Shown piece after piece: positions 46,200-58,136 of a stretch of DNA of 64,000 bases. The stretch is from Phalacrocorax aristotelis (lineage: Eukaryota; Chordata; Aves; Suliformes; Phalacrocoracidae). Position 1 is the stretch's first letter. Every line of letters starts with the position of its first letter. The stretch lies in NCBI RefSeq assembly GCF_949628215.1, contig NC_134276.1, forward strand, positions 7,157,690-7,221,689, given 5' to 3'. Made by a program: the position numbers and the translations under genes. A model generated the notes under the pieces. It did no database searches and was not told the origin of the DNA. It saw only the letters and a program-made list of their open reading frames with translations.

Positions 46200-48371
46200 A
46201 GGGATTTCTGTGTGGCAAAGGTCATGGGATGGCCTGAGTTTCACCCAAATGGGTACCTATGGTGGCAGGCTTAAAATCGTGAAGTAAAATTGCAGCTATC
46301 TTCAAGAAAAAGAGCATTTCCAGGCCCCGCAGCGGTAGCTGCAGTTGCACACAAAACATGAGCTGGGTCACCCATGACTGCAGAGCTGCTTTCTCAGGAA
46401 CAAGCTCCCTGAGCTGTCCAAGGCACTGAGATGGAGCAAGCTCCTCAGCCCTAGTAAGAGGCAGCCACGCACTACTGCCTGTAACCCCCTTTGCCCTATA
46501 CACCAGTGTTGTGCAGAAAGCCACGCCCCAGCACTGGGACAGGGCATAGGAAGATGGGAAGGAGAGCTGGAGGTTGATCCTGAACTCTTTCTGCTTCTCT
46601 CTTGCTGGCCAGCAGACCGCCACTGGTTTTGGATGGGATTTGTATGTCATCCTCCTTCACAGGACATCAGTGCCAGAGCCATGTAACCCTGGGAACCACA
46701 GTCTACCACAGAAGTAAATTGTTAATCGCTATAATAAATGCCTTTGTCCTCCTCCTTGCACAAAATTCACCTTTGTCTACTTTGTTCAGAGTTTTTGGCT
46801 CCTGTGGGAGCTGATGTTATCATATGACAGGTACTGTTTGACACAGTACAGCAGTCTCTGTAATTAAGACATATTCATTTCATTCAAGGATGAAACACTT
46901 CTAGTCCTATAGGCAAAGATCGTAATTTGCAATGCATCTATATTGAAGACAGTAGGAAGATGTTGTTTATGTTCATTCAGTGGCTCCACAAAACCCTTCA
47001 GATGAGAAAGCAGAAAACCAACCAAACAAAAAACCCCAAATCATAAAACACTAGTGACTTTTAATTTCTTTCTCCTATATTATGGATTGGATGATGGTAC
47101 TAGGACACAGTAGCCAGCTGACACATAAACCAGACATTGAATAGAAGGCAGGGAAAAAGAAAGAACAGCATCTTAAGTCAGCTAGCAAAGATAAACACAG
47201 ACTTGACTTGACCTTTGTACTTTGTAGCGCAAGATCTTTAACTTGGAGGTATTTAAATCCCACTATGACAAAAAGTAACAGTGTTTAATCTTGACTGTGG
47301 GCAGCCTTTGCCTTTTTTCTGTTTGCATGGGCAGACAATACTTGCATCTTCTATAAAGTCTTAACTGCAGAAGGAGAAAATATTACAAGAAGTTTGAGTC
47401 CCTGTTTTGCAGGTTAACAGTGTTGCCAGGATCAGGCAGGGCTTTCAGCTCTTCTTTGACCCTCTGTTAATAAGGTTGAAAACGGGTACCAGGAAGATCT
47501 GCTCCATAATCATCCCAGAGCCTGAGATTAGGCTGACTGCTCTGCAGTTCCCTGGATCCTTCTTCTTGCGCTTGAAAAAGGGTGTGCCGTTTGCCCGTTA
47601 ATGTTAATCAGGAACCAATATATACGATATATGTAATATATATAACATATACATATACAGAAAAATGTATGTATAAAGGAGTTACCTAACAGGAACTAGG
47701 AGGAGAAGATGGAGGAGAGAAATAGCATAACACTTCAAAGAAGGAATTTTAAAACACCTCACATATGCCCCTGAATGCAAAACTGGTTCAGAATTGAACG
47801 CTGATAAGCTGACTGCTGTTTTAGACAGGCCTGGGTGATAATGCACAATACTCTCACTGGCTGTTACTTTACACAGGGACCTTCCTCTCCCCACCCACCC
47901 CGGCTTCTTTGATGCATGTGACAAGATCAAAATGTGTAAATCTAGACTTACATCTTGCCTCAAATGTTCCTTCCCTCAAATGGGGGAGGATGAGTTTTGT
48001 GATAAGATTTACCCCTTGCTCTGCCTTGTGGTCAGAAGTGTGGCCAGAAACTGGCTGGACTGTGCAGAAGCAGTGAGAGCTGCTGCTCCTGCTGGCCCTT
48101 CAGCAGTGGCTGCGGTGCTGGAGTTCGCCTGCCTTTTTGTGTAAAAATGGCATGTCAGAAGTGCTTTGGAAGGAAGCAGCTTGTCTACGGAAATGTCTGG
48201 AGCTGGCAGGTGCTGCTAAAGAGCATGGAAATGCTGTGTGTGTGGATTCCACTGTCGCACCTCTCCCATGAGGTGGGCTGGAGAATTCCTGCTGAGAACC
48301 AGCTGAATCCCAGTGGCCTTTCAGCCAGGAGGGTTGTGGGTACAAAAGAAGGGCAATACTCCCTACATTCT
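46200..48371. other. Intergenic sequence upstream of CCDC83
   Basis: No exon recognised. It contains an old CR1 piece at 47475-47602 and an AT-rich (TATA)n-like stretch at about 47618-47662. Confidence 0.6.
47475..47602 (-). mobile_element. CR1 LINE internal (reverse transcriptase) fragment, old
   Basis: Read on the minus strand, a piece around 'GNCRAVSLISGSG' corresponds to the CR1 [10 protein letters not shown] block, preceded by a degraded 'FFKRKKK' equivalent. It has no CR1 3' end, so it is an eroded internal fragment. Confidence 0.68.
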
Positions 48372-48643
48372 TCACAGAATCCCAGAATGGCAGGGGTTGG
48401 AAGGGACCTCTGGAGATCATCCTGTCCCACCCCCTGCTTGAGCAGGCACACCCAGAGCAGGGGCACAGGGCCGCGTCCAGGCAGGGTGTGAATGTCTCCA
48501 GGGAAGGGACCCCACAGCCTCCCTGGGCAGCCTGTGCTGCTGCTCTGGCACCCGCACAGGAAAGAGGTTTTTCTTCATATTGAGGTGGAACTTCCTGTGT
48601 TCCAGGTTGTGCCCATTGTCCCTTGTCCTATCATTGGGCACAA
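48372..48643 (-). mobile_element. CR1 LINE 3' fragment (copy C)
   Basis: About 270 bp start at the CR1 tail 'cacagaatcccagaatggca' and extend into the ORF2 C-terminal region (frame at 48417-48755). It belongs to the same subfamily as copies A and B, and is in inverted orientation to copy D, 1.05 kb away. Confidence 0.9.
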
Positions 48644-49685
48644 GCAAGCACGAGCAAGCCTTTCTCCTCCAGAGGAATAAGGGAAATAATCCTTTTTGGG
48701 AAGAGGCAGCTTGTGTCTGGGGGATGCTGAGTTCAGTGAGGTGCAGCTGGAACAAACTTCTCCCTTCCCCATCTGCTGCTCAAGCAGGCCATCACCAGGG
48801 CTATAGTGGCTATGGTGGGCCTCCTTCTTCACAAAGAAGGGTTTCAAGGGCATGTATAAGGCCAGATGTCCCAGGTGACAGAGCAGGGTATGGTTCTTCT
48901 GAGGATATGTTAACTTAAAATTGCCTCTCCTCTTTTACATTGTCTCCTTGACTGGGGAAAGGTGTCACTACCTTTTGCTGTCTGGGCAGCAACTGGGCAG
49001 ACCTGCAAACCTTCAGAGCAAGGAAGGAGTCATCAAAGAGGGCCTCCCACAGGAAAATGAGGAATAGGAAGACCACACAGGCAAGGAAATAGAATCTAGG
49101 CCACAAAGAGCTGGCTGGTTATGTTACAACGGAGCCAGTGCAATCAGCAGAGAAGAATAAAGCATTGCACATTGAACAGAACCCAGGCGTGCTTCTTTGG
49201 GACCCAGGGTCTCTTGGCAAGACCTTGTCTGGAGAGGCAGCCTTGAGCCACTTCTGGGACTTTTAACTCTGCTTTTTATGTTGCCTAACATGCAGGGGCA
49301 TTATGGGCCATTTGAGCAGTTGCCTATTTAATAACTAGAGAAACTAAATTAAACCTTTTGCAAACACTGTCTAGGACTGGATGAGAAGCCTTTGCTCTGC
49401 TGGGACATTTCTTTCCAGAATTCTAAGCCTTGCACCCTGAAGGAAAGAAACCCAGAAAATGCAGACTGTTCCAAGAAGCGGCAATGCAGAGAATGTCTTC
49501 TCCTTCTCAGTGACCCTCTAAGATGGGCTGTGGAAGGTGCTGCCAAAAGTCTTACAGCAAAGTTCACTCCACAGAGCTGGTTCCGATTCTGACCCCATCC
49601 CTAATGCTGAGTTTCCCACTGAGTCGTCCCAGTGACTTGACAACTGGAAGAGAAGTTCTCATGTTTCTGTAAACTTTTGTTTATA

Positions 49686-50016
49686 AAATATCTGAAGAGT
49701 GGATCTCAAGGGGATGGGACCAGACTCTTTTCAGTGGTGCCCAATGATAGGACAAGGGGCAACGGGCTCAAGCTGGAACACAGGAAGGCCCACCTCAATA
49801 TGAAGAAAAACCCCTTTCCTGTGCAGGTGCCAGAGCAGTGGCACAGGCTGCCCAGGGAGGCTGTGGGGTCCCCTCCCTGGAGACATTCAAAATCCGCCTG
49901 GACGTGGTCCTGCGCCCCCTGCTCTGGGTGTGCCTGCTCAAGCAGGGCAGTTGGACAGGATGACCTCCAGAGGTCCCTTCCAACCCCTGCCATTCTGGGA
50001 TTCTGTGACTGTGATT
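49686..50016 (+). mobile_element. CR1 LINE 3' fragment (copy D)
   Basis: About 330 bp run from 'tatctgaagagtggatctca' to 'gggattctgtgactgtg'. The frame 49677-50018 reads through [15 protein letters not shown] and [20 protein letters not shown] without the 13-base deletion of copies A and B, so it shows the undisrupted form of this subfamily's ORF2 end. Confidence 0.9.
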
Positions 50017-50558
50017 GAGGAAAGCTGCAGCTATTCATAGGCTCCTTTCACCTCCTAGAAATCATCAAACAGCGAATTAGGGCTTCATGTCTTTTCCTCA
50101 ACTGGGCATTTGAGAGCAATCTCTAGCAATGCTGCATAATATCTCAAATTTAAAGGTGCCCCAGTCAGTGGCAGCAGGACTTAGGCTTGTTGTGTCTTGG
50201 AGCAAAAGAGCAGGAAAATGATCAGGCCCTGTTCGTGCACATTTGCTCTTTAAAGCCATCTTGCTCATGATCATTATCAAGCCAATCTCTTTCTTACCAC
50301 AGAGAGCACCATATACAGCTAAATTACCCACACTGTTTCCTCTCACAGTTTACAGCTTTGGTATATGTTTTCTTGTTAGGTTTTTAAAATTTATTTTAAA
50401 ACAGCCTTTGAAGACTTACTTTTTAAAGATGTAAAGAAATGCCCTCTGTAGGTAAGAAGGCAGGGGATTTGCTCCTGTCATGTGACATGACCCAGCAAAG
50501 AGGTGAGAAGCAGTACCCCTGCACACACACAAGGATGCAGAACAGAAAGCACCTCACA

Positions 50559-50586
50559 CCCCACACCCCACCCCCCAACCCCCCCC
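50559..50586 (-). other. G-quadruplex-prone motif (minus strand)
   Basis: Four C runs of 4, 4, 6 and 8 separated by 1-3 bases on the + strand make an uninterrupted G4 motif on the minus strand (i-motif on +). Confidence 0.6.
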
Positions 50587-51612
50587 AAAAAAAAGGTAGA
50601 AATGGAGTTTTATAGAAGACAGGAGAGACAATGCTCAGCAGGTGCAGGGCATGGGCAGGCAAGTGCACTGGCCAGCTCTGTTTACACACCACTGGCCCCT
50701 TTTATCCCCTTATCCCTCTGTTTTCCCACGCTTGTTTCTCCCCAAACCTTTATCCCTCCTTTTTCCCCACCTTTGGCTCGTCCCCTGAATGTCCTGTAGT
50801 AGGTCTTGTGCAATCTGAAAATCCTCTTCCCTTGCACCCTGCAGCGTGCCACACCCCACAGGCAGTGATCCCTCCAGCCTGTGAGGTGCGGAGGCTCCCC
50901 CAGGACAGCCCTGGGAGGCACTGTCTCTGAAAGGTTTTTTTGGGCTCCCCCACCTGCCCTTGTGCCTCTGTGCTCCTTCATGTGTGTGGAGATGGACCTC
51001 TGATGGGCTGACAGCTCCTGTGATAGCGTCAGGAGAGCCAGGCAGGGTATTTCTCAGGCTCCTCCACCTGCCGTTGTTCCTCTGCCTTCTTCTGTGTGTG
51101 CAGAGAAGAGCCTTTTATCACATAACCTAACGGTGCAGAAGGCTTTAAAGGAAAAAAAAAAGACCTTGGGGCCTGGAATCTGACAGAAGGATGCAAAGCA
51201 AGGGGTGATGTGGGCAAAGCCACCAGCCAGGGAAATGTCACTACTGCAATGACATCAGCGGCATCTGAGTTAGCTGTGATTCGCGTTAGTTCACATCAGG
51301 GAGCAGCTGAGTGTTCAAAGGAGGCTGAGGTTCTGTCTGGATGAAGCCGGAGAAGGAAAGCACCATCAGCTGGATTTGCCTCACTGGAAGCTACTGTCTC
51401 TTCAGCTAATACCTGCTGTTCCATAACCACGCCAAAGCACTCATTTATCTTTCCTTTAACTGGAGAAGATGGGATGATCCATTCTGTTTTGGGCAACGGC
51501 CTGGGAGAAAGACATGTTGAATGAGGGGGTGAAGGAAGAAAGGTGATCCGGTTTCTGAATGTGACAGGAATATCACCACACACAGATACCTGCAGGTTTT
51601 TTTCTTAAGTGT

Positions 51613-52405
51613 CATAGAATCATAGAATGCCTTGAGCTGGAAGGGACCCACAAGGATCATTGAGTCCAACTCCTGTCCCTGCACAGGACACCCCAAATGC
51701 ACACCCTGTCTCTGAGGGCCGTGTCCAAGTGCTTCTTGAATATCACCAGACTTGGTGCCGTGATGCCTCCCTGGGGAGCCTGTTCCAGGGCTCCACCACC
51801 CTCTGGGGGAAGAACCTTTTCCTAATACCCAACCTAAAGCCCCCCGGCACATCTCCCTGCCATTCCCTCGGGTCCTGGCGTTGGTCACCAGAGAGAAGAG
51901 ATCAGCACCTGCCCCTCCTCCTCCCCTTGGGAGGGAGCTGCAGAGCGCCATGAGGGCTGCCCTCAGCCTCCTCTGCTCCAGGCTGAACAAACCAAGGGAC
52001 TTTGGCTGCTCCTCATATGGTTTCTTCTCTAAACACTTCACCAACTCTGTGGCCTCCTCTGGACACTCTCCAGTAGCTTTATACCCTTAATGTCCTGTGG
52101 TGCCCAAACCTGCACCCAGCACTCGAGGTAAGGCTGCCCCAGCGCGGAGCAGAGCGGGACAATCCCCTCCCTCGCCCGGCTGCGATGCAGGGCTCGATGC
52201 CCCCCAGGGCACGGCTGGCCCTCTCGGCTGCCAGGGCACACTGTTGGCTCATGTTCCACTTGCCATCGACCAGAGCCCCCAGGTCCCTCTCTGCAGAGCT
52301 GCTCTCCAGCCTCTCGTTCCCCAGCCTGTCTGTACATCCAGGATTGCTGTGCCCCAGGTGTAAAATCCAGCACTTGCTCTTGTTAAATTTCATACTGTTG
52401 GTCAT
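51613..52405 (-). mobile_element. CR1 LINE, older 5'-truncated copy
   Basis: About 790 bp start at the tail 'catagaatcatagaatgcc' and run into ORF2. Frames 52079-52405 ([34 protein letters not shown]) and 51445-52044 (PYEEQPKSLGLFSLEQRRLR) match CR1 ORF2 but are split by frameshifts. It is a different, more diverged subfamily than copies A-D. Confidence 0.9.
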
Positions 52406-53023
52406 AACACTTTGTGTTGTACTGCAGTCAAAACCATGCTTATGTCTTTTTATTATTCTGAGGGCTTAACAACTCCATGACTATGTACAGGGAAGGCTAA
52501 GGGGAAGGTTGGTAGGTCCCTTCCTTCTGTATCCAGCTTTGGTCCTCTTGATGCCACCAGGAGAGTGCACAGGTTTAATTTATGTGAAAAACAGCCACTC
52601 CTTGCTAACACAAAACCCCAGATTTTTAGATATACTACACCAGTGCAGAGCAACTGCGGGGACAGGCTGCGTACTGGTTGCAGACTCTTTCCACCTGAAA
52701 TTACTGAGGAACCAGTCTGAGGGTCCTCACCCTGCATGTCATTCAGGTGTTTTCAGTATTGTAAACACTCAGGCTATGAACTGGCAACTGGTCTGAGCTG
52801 GGACAGCCTGTGCCTACGTAATCCCACAGATTTCACATGAATCCATTTCAAGAACAAATCACTACACAGCCACAGCACACACCCCACACACAGTTTTGCA
52901 GCTGTCACTTGTCTCGATGCCTGGGGCCTTTGCCACCTGGAACTTCCTAGCAGCAAGGAGCTGCTTTTCCCTAAGCTCAGGTCCAAAGTCCTTCGCTGAA
53001 GGGGGAATCCGTTTGGGCAGCGG

Positions 53024-53152
53024 CTAAACTCGACCCATCAGTTCCGGCTCCGTCCGGCAGGGGCCAGGCGTACCCGCAGCTGCCAGCTGGCATGGCCTGT
53101 CTGGTCTAAGAAGGCTCAGTTTTACCCCTGCCTGCCGCCTTCTCCGGGACTG
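53024..53152 (-). other. Candidate second exon of a leftward transcript from the 54.5 kb island
   Basis: On the minus strand an excellent acceptor (ttttttccccctttcacag) precedes a frame QSRRRRQAGVKLSLLRP... ending at TAG 53024-53026. It is in phase with the frame ending at the donor 54262. The peptide is basic/low-complexity with no family recognised; the transcript could equally be non-coding. Confidence 0.25.
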
Positions 53153-54261
53153 CTGTGAAAGGGGGAAAAAAGAGATATTTAGCACAATAGAAAAATGCGT
53201 TCCGTGTAGCAAGAGTGCCAAAAGGGCTCCAATTTCTAACCAACGTGCCGGACCACGTTTCTTGATCTGCACTGAACAGGAGTTCAGCGTGGGTGTGAAC
53301 AGGCACAGCTTAGTATGCTGCATTAGGATGAATGCATGGGATATGTGGATGAGAGATGCCTGAATGAAGGAGAAACTAATTTTTAAGCTTTCACAAGGTC
53401 TCCAATTCACTTTGATCCTTGTGAACTGAATGGAAGCCTTATTAAAGAGTTATTAAGCCAGAATTTTACTGGATAGTGCATCAAGCATGCTCTAGTCCCT
53501 AATTTTGTCATCGGGAAGAGCCATGTATAAAATACATGAAAACAAAAAGACATGTAATTTACCAAGCCTTTACACCAATTCCACGTACACTAAATTTTCT
53601 CTAAAAAACATTAAATTGTTTCACCATATCAAAGTTTGAATGGGAGGTGAAACGTAAGAATTTATGGTTAGCCAGTGCTGATGATCTAGGATTTGAGGAC
53701 TGAAGGGACTCAGGCTGGGAATGCAACAGGGAAGTCATTTAAAGCTGGGCTCCTGCAAGTCAGACGGGAGCAAGCGACTCATGGGCTGCCAGCGAGGCAC
53801 AGCAGGCCCCGCTCCCAGGCACTCCAGAGACTGAAATCCTCCAGCTGCTCCAAAACAGAACTGAAATATAAAGCAAGCGCCATGAGAAGAACGTAAATAA
53901 TGTGAGAATACCACCACAGCAGCTCTCCACATGACAGGGTGTTGGTGCTGTCACCCTGGGACACTCCAGCTTCAGAAGTCACCTTGGTGTCTGGGCTGCT
54001 GAGAGAGACGCTTCAAGGGGAAGGTCCTGCTGAAACATCCTACGAAATGGTGGCGTGTGTATTTTGTGCCACTAATTAAACACAAGAGCACTTACAGCGG
54101 CTTCCTGGACAAATAGATGACTGAAACCTCAGTTATCGCTGCCTGTATCTTTACTGCAAACAGGGGTGTATGTTCACGCCTCTTAGGTTGCCTATCGCTG
54201 AGTAAAGTGAAATGCTGACCATTTTACGCCAAGGCAGCCAGTCAAGTCAAGCTGATATTAC

Positions 54262-54642
54262 CTGCGTGGACTTTATGTGAAATAGACGCTTTCCCCTGCG
54301 GAGCAAGCCCGCCTCCACGAGCCTCTGCCTGAGCAGCGCCCTCTCAAATCCGCCCCCGAAGGCTGCTACTGCGCCGAGGGCAGTCTCACCGCTCCGCCCC
54401 GGTCCCCCAAAACACCGTCTGGGTGCCACGAGTGACAGGGAGACGAGTGACGGGGACACGAGTGACAGCAGCGGGGGCGGCGGAGGGCGGGCCGGCGGCG
54501 CGCGGAGCCGCCCCGCTCTGAGGGAGGCGGCGCCGCCATTGGCCCGGCGGCGGGCCCGGGCTACCTCGCCCTGCGCCGCCACCTCCCTCGGCCTCAGACT
54601 AGTGGGGAGGCGGCCCCGGGCAGCGGCTGCCGGCCGGGACAA
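54262..54642 (-). other. Candidate first exon of a leftward divergent transcript
   Basis: A 131-codon open frame on the minus strand runs from ATG at 54642 through GC-rich Arg/Ala/Pro low complexity to LRRGKRLFHIKSTQ, then the donor CAG|gtaata. CpG-island promoters commonly fire in both directions. Coding status is doubtful because GC-rich DNA lacks stop codons by chance. Confidence 0.28.
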
Positions 54643-55180
54643 GGTGACTGAGGCGGTCTCCGACCGGGAAGGGTCGGGTTGGGGAAGGTTCTCCCGGGGA
54701 GGGTTGGTCTGGGGCAGCCGCGGAGGGGGCGGTGGGTCCTGCGGGACTGATGCGGCGGGAGAGGTGAGGCTGTTCTGAGGGGTTTTGGGCGGGGCTGTCT
54801 TGCTAATGGAGTAATTTAGCGATTTTTTAAAAAAAAAGCCTGTAAAGCACTCGTGCCCGCGGTGCCGGAGCAGCCTGTTGGCAGCTGAGGAGTCCGGACC
54901 GCGTGCTGCGGGCAGCCGGGCTGCTCGGACGGCTGCTCCGTGCTCGGGCGTTTTTGCTGCGGTCAGCTCGCAGGGCCCGTTCGGCTGAGGACGGGGGAGA
55001 TCTCCCCGGCGTCTCCCCTGCCCAGGCCCTGCTTGTAGCCAGAGGGAAGCGCCCCTTGTCAGCCGCTGTCCTCGGAATCTCGGGAGCCGGAGTGAAGAGC
55101 TGCAAGGGGGGCCGTGCGCCGGGACATCCCCGTTCTGCTGAAGGGAGCTCCTGTCTGGCGGTGAGAGCTGAGTAACTGTG
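54290..55180 (+). promoter_or_regulatory. CpG island, presumed SYTL2 promoter and first exon
   Basis: This is the strongest CpG island in the window. It holds a GC box (54508-54515) and a composite YY1/NF-Y-like GCCGCCATTGG at 54532-54542. Plus-strand donors that could end a non-coding first exon are GGGACAAG|gtgact (after 54643) and GGGAGAG|gtgagg (after 54763). In vertebrates the gene next to CCDC83, head-to-head with it, is SYTL2 (Rab27 effector Slp2-a). No SYTL2 coding exon is visible here, so the name rests on synteny alone. Confidence 0.6.
54427..54467. repeat. Three-copy short repeat of ACGAGTGAC in the island
   Basis: ACGAGTGAC occurs three times at 15-16 base spacing (starting about 54428, 54443 and 54458), within the presumed promoter. 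Confidence 0.7.
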
Positions 55181-55259
55181 CAAACTTACCTGCGCCTAGC
55201 TTCTGTCGAAGCCTGCTTAAATGAAGGGACTCTTTATACTTAACGAGGGCGCTTAGATG

Positions 55260-55561
55260 TCAGTTGGAGAGATGTTGATGACCTTTATGTAAATAGTAAA
55301 CACTTTCATTTCGAAACACTAAAGTAATTGCATCTTCCATGCTGTCTCTGGAGTGACCTGCAGGATTGGAGCTGGCCCTAAAGTCTGATGTGTTCGGTTG
55401 AGTCTTTCCTACGTGAGCAGAAGGATCTGTTTGTAAGATCGCCTTTGCAGGATAAAGGTCACTTAAACCCGGGGACAGATCGTCAAGTGGCAAGACAAGT
55501 ATTTCTGAACTTTCCCAAAAGTGTATGGGGAGGGGACTTAAAACATGTTTGACAGGATGCT
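55260..55561 (-). CDS. Possible unannotated coding exon, antisense in presumed SYTL2 intron 1 (block 4)
   Basis: On the minus strand a textbook acceptor (aggtttcttttcag) is followed by 302 bp open in one frame: a two-base start, then 99 codons ending VYYLHKGHQHLSN and a TGA. The frame includes HFWESSEILVLPLDDLSPG and shows purine-first, pyrimidine-last codon bias rather than low complexity. Its phase fits the donor of block 3 at 55819. A strong donor (GCAG|gtaagt) lies 70 bases after the stop, at 55184-55189. No protein family is recognised. It could be real, a pseudogene or chance. Confidence 0.3.
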
Positions 55562-55818
55562 CTGAAAAGAAACCTGATTTTCTTAGATAAAAGAAGTAAT
55601 CAAAGTGTTGCTACAAAATATTTGTATGTTTACGTATATCAGAGAATTGGAGATCTCTCTGACGGAGTGTTTAAAAGACTAATGAATCAAACCACTTTAC
55701 TAAACTCATATACATCAACAATGCCGGTTTCCATTTGCTAGCTCTTAATTACCATCAGTTATTATCACTACATCTTCCAAAAAGTTCTTAACAATCACAT
55801 TCTTAAGAAGCAGTAAAC

Positions 55819-55932
55819 CTAAGCATATAAAATGCCATGGAGCTGATGCTCTATATTTAGCACTCCTGACTACAGTTCTGGGTGGCCTCAGTTGCCAAGG
55901 TAAAGTGCTTGAGAGCTCTTTGGCAGGAGAAG
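55819..55932 (-). CDS. Possible unannotated coding exon (block 3)
   Basis: 114 bp follow the acceptor tttgattccag. The frame reads ASPAKELSSTLPWQLRPPR then APWHFICL and leaves one base at a weak donor (TTAG|gtttac) that completes Glu with block 4. No family recognised. Confidence 0.25.
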
Positions 55933-56185
55933 CTGGAATCAAAGTGAGCATTTTGTGATTTTCATAATTTTATTTATATTTCTTTGCTTATTGTTAGTGT
56001 TTTATGCTCCTTGCTGCCTCCCTGGAAGAAAAGGGTATGACCTCATCTGCCTTTGACATAGTTCACATTATTTTGGGGAGTAAGACCTTACCCTAGTTTT
56101 GCTAGGCATCTTTCTTATGCTTGATGGAACCAGAATAAGCCTGCAAAATAGATATTTATGTTCTGCAGGTTTAGTTTGGGTTCAC

Positions 56186-56294
56186 CTGACATCTTTCCTG
56201 CCCACTCTACATCCTTTGCTCTTATCTTGCAGACTTTACTATTTGCACATGTTTTCCTGTGCACTGTTTGGGCAAGTGTGCTGCAAGTCTCTGT
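56186..56294 (-). CDS. Possible unannotated coding exon (block 2)
   Basis: The frame TETCSTLAQTVHRKTCANSK then AKDVEWAGKMS ends at a good donor (TGTCAG|gtgaac) in the phase block 3 needs. The proposed acceptor at 56295 lacks a pyrimidine tract, so this is the weakest link. Confidence 0.18.
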
Positions 56295-56795
56295 CTGTTT
56301 GATGTTACTTATACACTTCTGCATAGCTATGTTGTAAAATACTGCTAGTAATGTTACAATGTTAGAAAATTCTTATGTACTGTTACCAACTACCATGTTT
56401 TAGTGTGCTTGTGTCTGGGTTTAAGGCAAGGAAATACTAAGCATCTTGCTTAGTCTGCTTCTACCTTACTGGTGAGGCAGACTTCTGCTTTGGCTGCAAA
56501 GCATGTACTTGAATTCTCTGAAGCTGTCATTGGACGTGTCTCTTGTTAAAGAAATTTCCTTCCAGCATCTCTTGCAGCCCAGAATAATGTATTAGCAGTT
56601 TCACCGTCAGGCTTTTAAAATCCAGTGAAATATGTATTCATGTTCTTGATTACCAATGCTCGCAAAGGCCAGAGTAACAACACTCCATTGCCCCCCAAAA
56701 TTAATGCAGAAAGGTGAATTTGTCTTTTCTCTAAAGCACTGGGTAGAGACCATGGACAGGTATATTATCTGGAGTAAACTCCTGTTATTCTGCAG

Positions 56796-56873
56796 GAGAC
56801 GCTTGCAGATTCCCAGGTGGAAGCGCTGCTCTAAATTAGTACTTGGACAAAACCTTTGATGCTCGCACAGAAG
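56796..56873 (+). other. Candidate non-coding SYTL2 exon
   Basis: The plus-strand acceptor ttattctgcag and donor CAGAAG|gtgaga enclose 78 bp with stops in the frames examined, 2.1 kb downstream of the CpG island. This fits an alternative 5'UTR exon of the rightward gene. Confidence 0.35.
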
Positions 56874-58136
56874 GTGAGATTTTAACTGTTGCATCTAGGA
56901 GAAGGAAGAAAAAAAGTTTAACCAGGAAGTTAAACACTGGGATCAAGTTGAAGGAATTACTTGTTTTCTACCCTGTATTCTGGTGCTGGTGCTGGTGACA
57001 GAAAGGAATCAACTTTCCCAGTGGTGAATAGAACAGACTTAAACCAAAAACCTGCTAAAACATTAACTGCAGGGAAACTTAAAAGTAATTCGTAGTCTCT
57101 CAGTAGGAAAAAGTGTTTAATTTTATTTTTCTTTAATTGAAAGTGATGGTTCTGTTCCATGGAAGTCAGTCTTCATTCAATAGTGACTTGTTTTGCACTA
57201 TAGCAAACAATTTGTTTCTCTGCACAGCAAGTGCTCTTCATCCAGGATGGTGGACTAACACATAACTTCTAAAAGCAGTAGGTAACCTTCTGGTGCTCAA
57301 AGTCCATCACCTGTTGCATTTAAAGTCAGCTTATTTAGGTTGTTTATAAGTCAATTTAAGGAGGCTCCTTAGTTTGATATTCCGATGCCAGAACACTTAT
57401 GCTTTATGGAATGTCAAGTTAGTGGTGTTGTATTTGCTGTGTTAGCAGTTTCCAGTTCTTCAGCTTATTTGGGCATAAAGTGAGTGACAGCTGATTTTAG
57501 CAGAGTTATTCATGCTTCATTCTTGTGGTAGGGAGTCACTGCAATTCACCTGGGTACAGCAACTGGCTGTGCTAGTTTCTTACTCCAGGGTATAAGGTTT
57601 CCTTGCTATATGTAACCGACTCTATTGCATTGAGAGTGGCAATGGGAAGAGATGTAATACAAGTGTGAGGAGGACGAATGGAGTACTACTTCCCTCTTCC
57701 CATTTTGCAGCTCTTTATCGGGATGATAATGCCAGGCTATCTTTGACCTGAATCCTGCTCCATATCCTGTGTGTATACACAGAATTGATGAACAACTTGA
57801 CAATTTTTTTTTCTTCCTCCATCTTGCTATGCTTCTTTTCCTCTGTAGTTTTAATTTTCTAAAAGTACATTTTTCTTTTATTTCTCTCTCCCAGTCACGG
57901 AAATTCTGCATTTCTGTCTGTCTATGTGTGTGAGTGTGTATACATAAAAATAAAGGTAAGAAAAAAGGGGATGCTTATTTGCCGAGTAACTAGCAGAGCA
58001 ATATCCTAGACTCATTACCAGATGCTTTTGCTCTACAAAAGGATCTGGCTGAATATTGGTTAACTCCATACAAAAGTGCCTGCCCAGCGTTACTGACAAT
58101 CTGATCTGACTGATTGATCAACTGGCAGTGATTTAC

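Noticed and set aside
54827-55183. 118-codon minus-strand frame (and a 90-codon plus frame) in the island
   Set aside because: GC-rich composition artefact; both strands are open at once, as expected without selection.
56607-56894. 95-codon minus-strand frame resembling a protein
   Set aside because: No acceptor or donor compatible with the neighbouring antisense blocks, and it overlaps a better plus-strand exon candidate.
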